Source: Zygophlyctis sp. KS116 | Taxonomy: Eukaryota > Chytridiomycota | Assembly (NCBI GenBank): GCA_054661495.1 | Contig: BAAFSQ010000009.1 | Span: 23,145-87,144, forward strand | DNA length: 64,000 bases | Direction: 5' to 3' | Shown: positions 10,386 to 23,330 of the stretch, one piece after another | Numbering within the stretch: position 1 is the stretch's first letter | Layout: every line of letters starts with the position of its first letter | Notes under the pieces: generated by a model | Seen by the model: the letters and a program-made list of their open reading frames with translations, nothing else | Databases searched by the model: none | What the model was told of the DNA's origin: nothing | Position numbers and translations under genes: made by a program

Positions 10386-13295
10386 TTATGAAATCGTCAA
10401 ATATGCCCAGCTCATTAATGCATCAATAAAATTCAAGACTGCATTTTTTGGTGCGGGATAAGACTCTGATTCCTCCATTTCAGAGAGACCAAGGCGTTGA
10501 CGTCCTATATATCTCCTTAAAGATAATGCCTGAATGCGCTTCTGATCTGATCGGATTCTTTCCAAAACTTCTGGTCCCTGATAAAGCCATGGTACAGGCA
10601 GTCTACCGATTAAGCATGGGTGAAGATATGACAAATTTTGAATATCTGAATCACTTTCAAAAACAGGTGTATCAAGAATTCCTGGAATTCTAGTCATAGG
10701 AGGTTCTTTATGTGAGTCTAGAGAATTGATAGATAGCAGATTAGCAGATTCATTCGCTTCAAGGTCAACACTGGCTGAGATAGACATATTAAAGTTTTGA
10801 TTACTTTTGACAGTCTCCAGTTCTCTTCCATCAATAAATGATGAGTCGATCGCTGACGGATTCATAGAATTAGACATAGAATTAGAGTCTTTTACAGATC
10901 GAGAAATCAAATCTAGAGGAACCTGGATTATTTCTTTTTCGTACCCCTGCTTTAACCACCAATACACAGTAATCGTGATAAAAAGAAGAGGTCCAACTCC
11001 AAAAACCATTTGAGCATATCCTGACCATCCTGGAGTTTTGATAGTTGAGACAACCAAATTATTTTCATTGCTTTCGATTGATTTCAGAGCTAATAGTCCC
11101 ATCATCGTAAGCTGCATGATGATTAGACCTGCTAAACACCTATTTACTACAATCGGTACAAATCCAGACTTGATTTCATATTTGGGAATGTGTACGTGTT
11201 CAAAGAGATACTTCTTAATCAACTGATAGAAATTTACCTTGTGGACAAAATATGCAATCAGAAAGAAGAGCGTCAGGAAGGGAAGAATTAAAGGTGCGAT
11301 CGGAGCATAGATGCAGCCTATAACAAACATTAACATTGGAATCTAAAAGTAAATATTTCATTCTATCTTACCGGATATGCGATTCCATAGTTTATGCAAG
11401 TCAGTGTAGAAGGGTAATATGCATCTGACCGCTGTCTTGGAGAAGCGTCAGACCATGGAGCCAACCTAGTTAGCCAGGTTAAGAGGAGAGGACCTGCAAG
11501 TAGAAGTTGGGCAGGATAAACTGCCATCGCCTGTAGAACCACGTAATTGATCAGCGTGGATGATGCTTTTGGGACCATATCACCCAAAACTTCTATAACT
11601 TGGCGAGGGTTCAGAAAAAGATCATAAATAACTGCCCGTACCAAAACTTGGACAAAAACTACATTCCATAATTGATAAAAAAAATATCTATGCAATTATG
11701 TTGAATATAGAATTTACTTTGATAGAACTGACATTTCTATCCAACTCTCTGTTTCAAGACCCTTTATTAATTAAAAAGAGAATTTAAAATACCTGCATTT
11801 TACATAAAATTATCAGGACAGCAGGAAGTGAGGAGGTCCAAGCAGCAACAAGAATTGTTGGTATAACACCCTGAATCAGTTGAATCCATGCCTCGGGAAT
11901 CTCTTCTAAAACTTTCTCAAGTCCTGGAATATATACTGCCAACTGTTTCAAGTCAATCAAACCAGCAAAAGTAGATATAGCAGCGGTTGATGAGAAAACC
12001 AGAAAAACCAAAGACACCAACACTAAGAGGCCTCTAAAAAGCTTGATGCTGGAGTGTGCTCCATTTGAGGATAGATTTGGCCAATATATATCTCTTGGCT
12101 CTGGAGCTGGTTTACTCATACAAGCAAAAGGTCTCTTGTTGATAATAATTTGAGAAGCAATTGCCTAAAAATATAAAAAGGAAGAAACGTACCGCTGTTT
12201 TAGGAGAATCAAAAGTAACAAAGCCAACAGAAGAAGGAGAAGAAGCTTCTGGTTGCCTCCTTAATGTCTGTACTTCTAAATTCCATTTTGCGAAGTTTTC
12301 AAGATAATAATTGAGTGAGTCTACTACAGGACCAAACAATCCTAAAAATCCAGTCCGATGCCTAGGACGTACTTTACTTGGCAATATTCTAATCAAATCT
12401 AACAAAATACTTTCAATTTCATCTGAAAATGAAGAATGATCCTGAGAAGATTCATGTGTTGAATCCGCTCCTAAATTTGTATAAGCATTTTCAAAAATAT
12501 TCCTATCAATATTTTCCTTAATTTTGTTATATTTTCTTACACAAGACGCATATGCAACCTCGAATTTAACAAGATATCTTGCTCTTTGAGCCACCGCATT
12601 CTTAATTTTTGTCCATTTTCTTTTATAATTTCAATTTTTTTAAAGAAATACCTTGCAATAACAACATTCTGAACTTTTCCAAGTCCTTCAAAAGCCGCAT
12701 CAAAATATCCTGCCAGCGTCACTTCATTCTGTAATTCTTTTGGAATCCCAAAAACCATTATAGTCCTAGAATCAATTGGTGCCTCTTGTAATTTAAAAAT
12801 TCATTTTATACCTTGAATAACTAGAGCTTCATATTTTAGCTTTAACTGAATCGAAGCTCTATAAAATGAAATTAGAGCACCTAGAGCGCATATAGAAAAA
12901 ATCCAAGTAAATGCAAGATGCACCCATAAGTATGGTGATCTATTAGGAACATTATTTACAGAAAGAGCATCAATAAGAACATCTTCGTACAAAATCCCAG
13001 TAGAATTTACCAATGACGGAATTAAAGAATAATAGTTTACTGGAGCAAGAAAACACATTCCGAGAAAAGACTTTAGAGCAAATAATGATAATCCTAGCTT
13101 TAGAAATCTTTGAAAAGTAACGGCGTCTAGTCCGATCTGTAAGGCTTGCTCTAGATCATCTTGCGCCTGTGTCTGTGATTTGATCATATAGAAATCTTTA
13201 AAGAATGATCGTAATAGTAGAAAGAATAGAAAGCATATAATTCCTATAGCAGTGAAGAATAGAAAAGGAACAATGATTCCCTGATTGCTAGCCAT
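10386..13295 (-). CDS. CSC1: CSC1/OSCA/TMEM63-family mechanosensitive cation channel
   Basis: Multi-pass channel of the plasma or endomembrane, osmo/mechano-gated and calcium-permeable in the family. Seven exons (13295-12812, 12784-12652, 12619-12193, 12164-11793, 11761-11718, 11687-11372, 11342-10386), introns 27-32 nt, give 910 residues; exon five is only 44 nt. Order: N-terminal membrane segments, the cytosolic RNA-recognition-like region with RTIMVFGIPKEL and a long helical insert, RDIYWPNLS, then the RSN1_7TM pore block including WIQLIQGVIPTILVA, YFFYQLWNVVFVQVL, INYVVLQAM, and a hydrophobic run after YPIPMLMFVIGCIYAP. The C-terminal 200 residues are cytosolic and Ser-rich. The start is shared head-to-head with the MARK kinase, 69 nt apart. 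Confidence 0.9.
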
Positions 13296-13364
13296 TTTAA
13301 GAGGTTTTAATGAAGGCTTTCTACGCCTCAGCAAGTACCGGGGGCGTCGATTTGTTTGCTTTAA
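13296..13364. promoter_or_regulatory. 69-nt divergent promoter of CSC1 and the MARK kinase
   Basis: The only sequence between two ATG codons pointing away from each other. It contains an ACGCCTCA element and a short G-run followed by CGTCGA, GC-richer than its surroundings. Both promoters and 5' leaders must fit here or overlap the genes. Confidence 0.5.
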
Positions 13365-15275
<1,911 letters not shown>

Positions 15276-15528
15276 CACAAATCGATCATATCCTGTTTCA
15301 TTTGACTTTTTACTGTTTAGAATCTCAACAGAAGAAAAATTTTCAGATTATAATAAATCATCAAGTCACGGATCAAGAAATGCACTCTTTGATTATGGTA
15401 CGGAGGACCTCGGCCGAAGTCCCTATGAGTCGCGTATTTAAGTTGCCATCGGATGATTATCAAATTTCCGATAACAGGACGTCACAATTTTCCCCAAATA
15501 ATCATCACCAGCATTATTATTTGTTAGA

Positions 15529-18500
15529 ATGAGTGATAGAGATCAAAAGCGGAAAGAACTACTTGTTGCAGAAACTCATGTAGACATTGGTTCTATTCTT
15601 TCCTTACAATTGGAAAGCCTTGTCCACACCGAGCCATTGAAAGGACTCACGGACGAAGAGGTACGAGATCGACTAGAAAAATTTGGATATAATGGTATCG
15701 TCGTGATTAACCGGTAATGCAATAGAAATCAAGGAGAAAAAAGTCAATCCTGTGATCAGATTTCTTTCATACTTTGGCGGATCCATCTCTTTCCTACTAG
15801 AAATCGCCGCCATTGTGGCAGGAATAGTAAAGAGCTGGACTGATTTTTCTATTTTGATAGGCGTACTTATATTAAACGCAATAATTGGGTTTGTGGAAGA
15901 GTCGAAAGCTGAAAATGCGTTGGATGCCCTAAAAAACACGCTAGCATTGAAATGTCGTTGCTTTCGTAACGGCAGATTAGTAGAAATCGAATCAAGAGAA
16001 TTAATTCCGGGGGATATTGTAGCTCTTAGATTAGGAGATATCATTCCGGCTGATTGCAGGTGCTTAATAATTACTTATCGTTAGACTTTTAGGAGTAGGT
16101 GTAAGTGGAGATGAGACCGACATACCTCTTCAAATTGATCAATCTGCACTCACCGGAGAATCACTTCCAGTGGATAAAAAAAAGGGGCAAACGGCGTATT
16201 CAAGTTCTATTATCAAACAAGGTCAAATGTTGGGTGTAGTCACAAAAACTGGTATCCACACGTATATCGGACGGGCTGCGAACTTAATTAGCAATACACA
16301 TGAGGTGGGCCATTTCCAGAAAATTGTTGGAACTATAGGAAATTTTTTAATTGTTATTTCATTGGTAAAGTAAATAATTACTAATTACTAGTCAATGTGT
16401 GTAATACTTTACTTATACCTCTATTTCGGTCATGGAGATGATCATAAAGATCCTCTACTTATATTAAAGGAAGTTTTAATTATTCTAATTGCTGCCATTC
16501 CTGTGGGGATGCAGACAGTACTAACAGTTACAATGGCAGTTGGTGCCAAACAACTTGCTGAGAAACAAGTTATCGTAAAACGTCTTACGGCAATAGAAGA
16601 GCTTGCGTCAGTTTCTATCTTATGTTCAGGTGAAAAAATGAATTAACTTATATTTTAGACAAAACGGGGACTCTTACGTTGAATGAGTTGACTTTTGATA
16701 AACCTTACCTTGCAAAGAAAGGGAATTCAAATCCTTCTACCGTAAAAGAGGAAAGTTATTCAGAAGATGACCTACTATTATATGCTTATCTTGCTAGTGA
16801 GCCGGGGGCCACTGATGCAATTGAAATAGCCACACGAAGAGGAGCTGAAGCAACTCTTGCTATCTTGAAGAGTAGAGCTGAGCATTCCCTTGAAATCCCC
16901 GGATTTAAAATTTTGTCATTTGTGCCTTTTAATCCCGTATCAAAATTTACAGAAGCGATCACTTTAAACAATTCTACTCAAGAAAGGTTTAGATGTATTA
17001 AAGGAGCACCACAAGTTATTATCTCTATGTGCAATAATCATCAAGAAGCTTCAAAGGCTGTGATTAAGTTTGCATCTATGGGTTTGCGGGCTTTAGCTGT
17101 AGCAAAAACGGTCGACCCTGATATGAAGAAATTTGAAATGATTGGACTTATATCTTTGCTAGATCCTCCCCGAATAGACTCGGCAGAAACTATCAAGAGA
17201 TGTATGGCACTCGGTATTCAGGTATAATCATAGATTATAATAATTAGGTCAAAATGATTACAGGGGACCAACTGATTATTGCTAAAGAAGTCGCTAAACG
17301 TTTGGATATGCCACGAACCATCTTAGATGCTACAAAATTGACACAAGATGCAATGACTGAAGATGAACTAATTATGAGAGTGATAAAGGCTGATGGATTC
17401 GCTCAAGTGATTCCAGAGCACAAATATCAAGTCGTTGATCTTCTTCAAAAACGAAATATTATAGTCGGTATGACTGGTGATGGTGTGAATGATGCACCCG
17501 CATTAAAAAAAGCCAACGTAGGAATAGCTGTTCATGGGTGTACTGATGCTGCTCGATCCGCAGCAGACATTGTTTTACTCGCCCCCGGTTTATCGACTAT
17601 TGTTGACGGTATAACTACGAGCAGAGCAATTTTTCAGCGAATGAGGAGCTATGCAAGTATGCTTTTTACCCTTCTAAATCTTAGTTTACCGAATCACGTC
17701 CACGATTCACTTCTTACTTTTCTTCTTTACGAGTATCATCGCTTTTAACTTTTCTCTCCCTGAAAAATTAATTCTCTTTATCACAGTTCTGAATGATGCT
17801 GCAACATTAGTTATTTCAGTTGATAATGCTAAAATATCCCAGAAGCCTGATAAGTGGCGCTTAGGGCAGCTCTTAACCCTGTCGACGGTTTTGGGCGTAT
17901 TACTTATGGGAATTTCTTACGCTCATTACTTCTTAGCAAAGCACTATTATCCGGATGCAGCCGATGCTAACATAGTCCAAACTATAATGTATCTACAAAT
18001 TTCATCATGTCCTCACTTTGTAATCTTTTCAACCAGATTGTCAGGATGGTTTTGGGAGGCAGCTCCTAGTTGGGTATTCGTTCTTGCAGTTGGAGGCACT
18101 CAAGTTTTTGCCATGTTTATGAGCATTTACGGAATAGAAGCCCTTCAAGCATATCCAATGTAATTTTGATATATTTTTAATTTTAAGTGGATGGGCCTGG
18201 GGATTGGGAGTTATGGCTGTTTCTTCAGTATCTTTTATGCTTTTGGATGTAGTCAAAACATTACTAATTAGAAATTGGTCCTTTGAACTAACAGCAAAAT
18301 TATGGCCTTCATCTCAAAATAAGGAAAAACTTCGTGTGAGACAAGAAAGAGCATCATTACATGAGAGAGTTGACAACAATATTACAAAAGTTAGACGAGC
18401 CATTGTACTTTCAAGTGCTCTTTCAGCCTTTAAATCGGGTGTGAAATTAGTTAAAAATGTTAGCAAAAGTTTACTCAATATTTCTGGAGAAGGTACCCAG

Positions 18501-18668
18501 AGCAAATCTAGACGAGCGTCCGTTGATATGTCTGCCAAACTAGACAATGCCTCAAATTCAAAAAATGATTCGATCACCGTTGTAAATGTACAGAAATCCG
18601 CAACTTTAGACGGGTCAAATGAAGCCAATGAGGATTTAGAGACTCCCACTAGTGAGTCTAGTCAATAA
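15529..18668 (+). CDS. PMA1: Plasma-membrane P3A-type proton ATPase
   Basis: Pumps protons out of the cell to power secondary uptake. Eight exons (15529-15694, 15726-16059, 16085-16364, 16392-16629, 16659-17221, 17248-17656, 17685-18159, 18188-18668) give 981 residues. The phosphorylated Asp lies in DKTGT (about residue 340) and is created exactly at the 16630-16658 intron. Other landmarks: [11 protein letters not shown] actuator loop, [33 protein letters not shown] hinge, and an Asn-Asp pair in membrane segment 6 (VLNDAATLV) that carries the proton-binding Asp. KGAPQVI in the nucleotide domain is present. The 150-residue tail after the last membrane segment is basic and Ser-rich, longer than in yeast, and probably regulatory. 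Confidence 0.93.
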
Positions 18669-18743
18669 ATTAAGCGGTTTTTATGAATTATATGAGTTTT
18701 TGTGTACGTCATCTGTTAAAATCCCCCGATCAAACAAATAGTG

Positions 18744-19837
18744 ATGCTCTCTAATCCTCCACCACTACCAACTGCAGGAAAAGATTCTTATGCCTTTGCG
18801 GCAGAGCCAAAGGCCATTCAAAGCTCTCCCAAAAAAACGATTAGAGATTCCCCATCAGAAAAGGATCAAAAGGTGTAAGACTGAGACTTTTTAATCTGAA
18901 AGAGCCGTCAATATAATGTACGATCGCCGAATTCATAGAGGAAATACGTATGCTACCCCATCACTTCCATTGGTACTTTTGTCTTTAAATTGACATTTTA
19001 GCATTCACAGCCTGATCCATTTGAAATTCAAAAGAATCAGGAGCTCAAGAGAAAGCTGAAAGCAAAAAAGAAGGCTGAATCTAGAAGAAGAGTCAAGACT
19101 CCCGATGCTGTACAAGGACGCAAGCATATTGATGTTCAAACTGATCTATATCTTGAAGAATTAAGTGATAAAATTCCAGAAGCGATCGCTGCTACTCAGA
19201 CCGATGCATTCTTAAATAGAGCCCCTTCACCATTCTTTGTACCACAGAAAAGTGGTATTGATGTTGCAACACAAGTCTATGATGGAGAATTATTTGATTT
19301 TGATTTTGAAGTGGTTCCAATTCTAGAAATACTTGTTGCTAAAACTGTCGAACAGTCAATCATGGAAGTTCATGAAGAAGAAGAACTCAAACTTTTGAAA
19401 AAACATCAGGTAATCAGTATTTTTTCATAACAATGTAGATTAAATACGAAGAAAAAAGAAATGCAGAATTGGTTGAAGTCCAGAGATTAGAAGATGCTGA
19501 ACGTAGAAGAACCAGTGAAAAAGAACGTAGACTGGCTGAACAATCAAGAATTCTGAAAGAAAAACAAGAAATTACTGAAAAAATTGCTGCTCGGGCCTTT
19601 GCACAAAGTTATTTGAACACTTTAGTTCCTACAATTTTTGATAATTTAATCAATAATGGATTTTTCCACGATAAAATAGAAGCAGAAATTAATAGAGAAT
19701 TTTTGCCTTGGTTATCGACTGAAGTGGAAAAGAATTTGGAAAGAGCTAAAGTTTCAAGAAAATTGCTTGATGGTAAGTATAAATCTTTCTGAACAATAAT
19801 AGATATTATTATATTTACTCTCAATAATAGTTTATAA
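18744..19837 (+). CDS. RSPH3: Radial spoke protein 3 (flagellar axoneme)
   Basis: Anchors the radial spoke stalk on axonemal doublets and binds PKA through an amphipathic helix. Exons 18744-18874, 18903-18972, 19002-19409, 19439-19772, 19803-19837 (introns 28-30 nt) give 325 residues. The family signature is plain: NIMYDRRIHRGNTYA, RRRVKTP...VQTDLYLEEL, ATQVYDGELFDFDFEVVPILEILV, EQSIMEVHEEEEL, then a long charged helix with EVQRLEDAERRR. The final splice is uncertain: the 30-nt intron gives a stop at 19837, an acceptor at 19830 would give a different tail ending at 19877 and overlapping the tubulin gene. Demonstrates a motile flagellated stage. Confidence 0.92.
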
Positions 19838-19856
19838 TCGTCAAATAAATGAATTT

Positions 19857-21386
19857 TCAAGTTTTATTTCTAGTTGATTTTGATCCTTTAAGAGGTTCTT
19901 TCTTTTTATTCATTTCGGGTTTGTCTTCCTCTGAATTAACGCTTTCATGCGATGCACTCGGTACATCTTGATACTGTAAATACTCAGAAATCATGTCCGA
20001 CATATTGCTTTCAGATTCTGTAAACTCTGCTTCATCCATTCCTTCTCCAGTATACCAATGTAAAAATGCCTTTCTACGATACATTGCAGTAAATTGATCC
20101 ATTATTCTTCTAAAAATCTCTTGTATACATGTGGAGTTTCCAATAAATGTTGCAGACATTTTTAATCCCGTGGGGGCAATATCGCAAACTAAACTTTAGC
20201 AAGTAGATCTTCTTACTGGCAGTCTTGAAATTAGACGGAATCCACTCAACAAAATTAGATCCATTTTTAGTTTGCAGATCCGAAACATACTGGTCAACTT
20301 CTTTTGTCGATATTTTCCCTCTAAACATTGCAGCAACTGTAAGATAACGTCCATGTCTAGGATCAGCTGCTAGCATCATATTCCTTGAGTCAAACATCTG
20401 CCGGGCTAGTTCTTTAACAGATTGAGTTCCAAAATTTAACGATCCTCTAGATACTAGTGGTGCAAAACCAACCATAAAAAAGTGAAGTCTAGGAAATGGG
20501 ATCATATTAACCGCTATTTTACGCAAATCAGCATTAAGTTGTCCCGGAAAGCGAAGACCCGTTGTTACACCACTCATAACAAATGAGACCAAATGATTCA
20601 GATCTCCATAGCTTGGACTTTTGAGTTTTAGAGTTCGCAAGCAAATATCGTATAACGCCTCATTATCAATGCAAAATGTTTCATCAGAGTTCTCAATCAA
20701 CTGATTTAGAGCCAATATTGCATTATATGGCTCTACAACAGTATCTGAAACCTTTGGAGAAGGGATTACTGAAAAAGTACAGAGCATTCTATCCGGATAC
20801 TCCTCTTTAATCTTGGCCAAAACTAATGATCCCAATCCTGATCCAGTACCACTTCTTTTAAGATGAAAGATATCATACCCACCCAATGAATGAACAAGCT
20901 GGAATCCTTGAAGTGACTCACACGCTTCAGCTTCTCTTCGCACTACATTGAGAACTTGCTCGATGATTTCTGCTCCTTCGGTGTAATATCCTTTTGCCCA
21001 ATTATTCCCTTAAAGTAAAACTTATTCAATAAATACCAGCTCCTGATTGTGCATTGATAAAGTTATCAGGTCTAAATAATGCTCTAAAAGTTTAGAGCCT
21101 TAAAATGCATACCCATCTTTGCCCGCTCGGACAGAATCTAGGGTACCTGGTTCTAAATCAACTAATATGGATCTAATTATTGAATAAAATGCATTATATA
21201 CCTGGGCACATATCTATTCCCTTGAGCTTCAGCAAAATAAACAGAAGCTCTCTCAAGTTGAATCGCTCGATCGCCTATGTAGTCGCCCTGGCTATCGATT
21301 CCATGTTCTTCTCTAATTGTCTCCCAAAATTTAGATCCTATTTGATTGCCGCATTGCCCAGTTTGTATGTGTACTATTTCTCTCAT
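19857..21386 (-). CDS. Divergent beta-tubulin
   Basis: GTP-binding microtubule subunit. Six exons (21386-21202, 21172-21113, 21083-21037, 21008-20879, 20851-20217, 20188-19857) give 462 residues. It begins with MREIV, the tetrapeptide used for tubulin mRNA autoregulation. [20 protein letters not shown], the tubulin signature [12 protein letters not shown] (formed by splicing at 20852-20878), [21 protein letters not shown] and MSATFIGNS are intact and of beta type. The core is otherwise unusual ([25 protein letters not shown]). The tail is the odd part: the usual Glu-rich end, including the EGEF axonemal motif, is replaced by about 30 residues ending in a Lys-rich stretch. This may be a stage-specific isotype. 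Confidence 0.92.
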
Positions 21387-21552
21387 GATGTCAACTAAAA
21401 TATTTATATTGGCAAACAAACAGACTAACTCAAAACGTGACAGTTTGTTTCCCAATCTGCTGGTAATGCATAAGCCGCAACCAGAGAGGGGTAATCGGTA
21501 TCAAATATAGAGCAGCTTCCTATTCTCCCAGCATTGATTCTAGGAATTATTA

Positions 21553-23280
21553 TTATTTTTCGCTGTACCTTTTTCGGAGCCACATAAAGCATCTGAATAT
21601 GTTTAAAATTGAAGAATTTGGCTTATTTTGCCGTAAAAAGTTATTGTAAGAAAAAAAGTCCTTGCATGCTAATACACGATCTTTACAAAAGCTACAGACT
21701 TGAATTTCTTCGGGCTTTACACCAAAGGAAAACTTGATAGTCACATCTCTTACCACCGTACATAAAGCACATTTGTGTCTTGAATTTTGTTTTTCAAGAT
21801 TTCTTTCATTGTATGGCGAGGCTTGTTGATCTTTAGCCATTTCACATGTACATTTAATGATACTCTCCAGAAACTTTTTTCTTAGAGAAGAAGCAGGTCC
21901 TCCAGAGCCAATGCTTTTTAAGCTTCCAGAAAAGGAATAATTATAAAAGAGGCATGGTTCTACATCTTCATATATGACTCTTTTCATGAATTGCGTGGAT
22001 GCATTGATCTCGGAGGACATTAGAGTACAACTAATATGATCTTGAACTTCTCCATAGATTATACCATCTATATATAGGTTATTTGTCATTACAGTCGCTG
22101 GTAAATTTTCAAAGCTAAAGACCCCTTTTGGAATATCTGCCACTGAAAGATTTGGAAGAATAACCATAGACGGACTTACATTTAATGAGGACGTTGACTG
22201 ACTTGCTTTAATTTTTGCAGATTTTAATGCATTGATAATTCTTTTTAGATCTTGAATTTCGTCTTCTCTTCCTTGTGCCCTTTTCATCGCCCCGCTTAAT
22301 TCAGCAGTTAAAGAAATATTTTTGTGTTCCAAATCCTCTCGATTTTTAGCTTCTTCTATTACCATATTATTCGCTTGGTCAAATAATTGTTCAGTTAAAT
22401 CTTCCAATTCTTGTTCTAAAATCTCTTTTGAGACTAAAATGCGTTCTTTGGCTTCCTGTTCTTGTTTTATCTGATTGCTTAAAGTATTGATAAGTGATTG
22501 ATTTTCATTTATACTTTCATATAGTTTATCAATAGTTAGCATCCTTTGGGTACATTGGACACAATTTTTCTTTTGTACTTTTGGTTCCACTTGTTTCAAA
22601 TGTAATACAGCAATATCACCATCTTGATCATCTTCCTCCTCTACTTTGTTCTGAGCGGAAATAGAATTATATGATCTAGCAGATATTTTTGTCTGATTGC
22701 TAATTTCTAGAGTTTCGGACATTCGCCGAGTATGAGACTCAAAGACTTCATTTTGATTTTGAGAGACAGTTCTAGCATGATTTCCTTTAATTTTGTCAAT
22801 ACCATTTAGTATTTGATCCCTTTTTTCTGAATCCATGTTTGGATTGAGTGGATTATTTTCAATTGATTGGTCTAATTTCTGCTCATTAGATTTGTTGATT
22901 GAGTTTCTGGCATTTACCAAGTAATTTAATGCTAGTTTTATACATTCCAGAGCCTTAATGTCTAAATTTACTCCTGGATTAGTAATATTAATCGAATTGA
23001 TAGTATTAACAGCATTCGATAATCCGATTTGTTTCTCTGCCAAACTTTGAGGAGATTTCCCTTTTTGACCGATTCCATTGAGCCAATCGTTATATTCTAA
23101 AACTGGTTTTCCCAGAAATAGAATTGCTTCTTGAACACAGAATTCATATCTTTTGAGTTTTACTCTTTGAGAGTCTATTATTTCATTTTTCTTTGATATA
23201 TTAGTTCTTAGACTCTTAATTTCCTCTAATAAATGTTCTTTCTCCCTCAAGGAGTCATTTTCTGAGCCTATTGAATCCAT
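21553..23280 (-). CDS. SEC2: Sec2/Rabin8-family Rab GTP-exchange factor
   Basis: Activates Sec4/Rab8 for exocytosis and, in flagellates, ciliary membrane delivery. Intronless, 575 residues. Start taken at the ATG at 23280, since the frame upstream has no ATG. Residues about 260-375 form a continuous coiled coil containing LEDLTEQLFDQANNMV, the Sec2 catalytic core pattern. The C-terminal third matches the Rabin8/GRAB C-terminal domain: HKCALC, a strand, VCSFCKDRVLACKDFFSY, then a helix ending at the stop. The N-terminal 250 residues are specific to this protein and Asn/Ser-rich. It is divergent from the Ync13/Munc13 gene 50 nt away; both act at vesicle tethering, so shared control is plausible. 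Confidence 0.85.
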   Translation of the reverse strand: MDSIGSENDSLREKEHLLEEIKSLRTNISKKNEIIDSQRVKLKRYEFCVQEAILFLGKPVLEYNDWLNGIGQKGKSPQSLAEKQIGLSNAVNTINSINITNPGVNLDIKALECIKLALNYLVNARNSINKSNEQKLDQSIENNPLNPNMDSEKRDQILNGIDKIKGNHARTVSQNQNEVFESHTRRMSETLEISNQTKISARSYNSISAQNKVEEEDDQDGDIAVLHLKQVEPKVQKKNCVQCTQRMLTIDKLYESINENQSLINTLSNQIKQEQEAKERILVSKEILEQELEDLTEQLFDQANNMVIEEAKNREDLEHKNISLTAELSGAMKRAQGREDEIQDLKRIINALKSAKIKASQSTSSLNVSPSMVILPNLSVADIPKGVFSFENLPATVMTNNLYIDGIIYGEVQDHISCTLMSSEINASTQFMKRVIYEDVEPCLFYNYSFSGSLKSIGSGGPASSLRKKFLESIIKCTCEMAKDQQASPYNERNLEKQNSRHKCALCTVVRDVTIKFSFGVKPEEIQVCSFCKDRVLACKDFFSYNNFLRQNKPNSSILNIFRCFMWLRKRYSEK

Positions 23281-23330
23281 ATTTGACCTGTAAATGACGT
23301 CTCTCAAACGTCATAAGTATTGTACTTGTC
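23281..23330. promoter_or_regulatory. 50-nt divergent promoter of SEC2-like and YNC13-like genes
   Basis: Only 50 nt lie between the two ATGs. It contains an imperfect inverted repeat around ATGACGT...ACGTCAT, a CRE/ATF-like half-site pair (TGACGT and ACGTCA) near 23293-23312. A bZIP-type regulator could act on both genes; this is inference from the motif only. Confidence 0.4.

Noticed and set aside
15276-15528. Open frames between the MARK kinase and the proton ATPase (up to 94 codons)
   Set aside because: The KA1 domain ends near its stop at 15275 as in other MARKs, and a 20-nt intron would be needed to join the frames. I see it as UTR.
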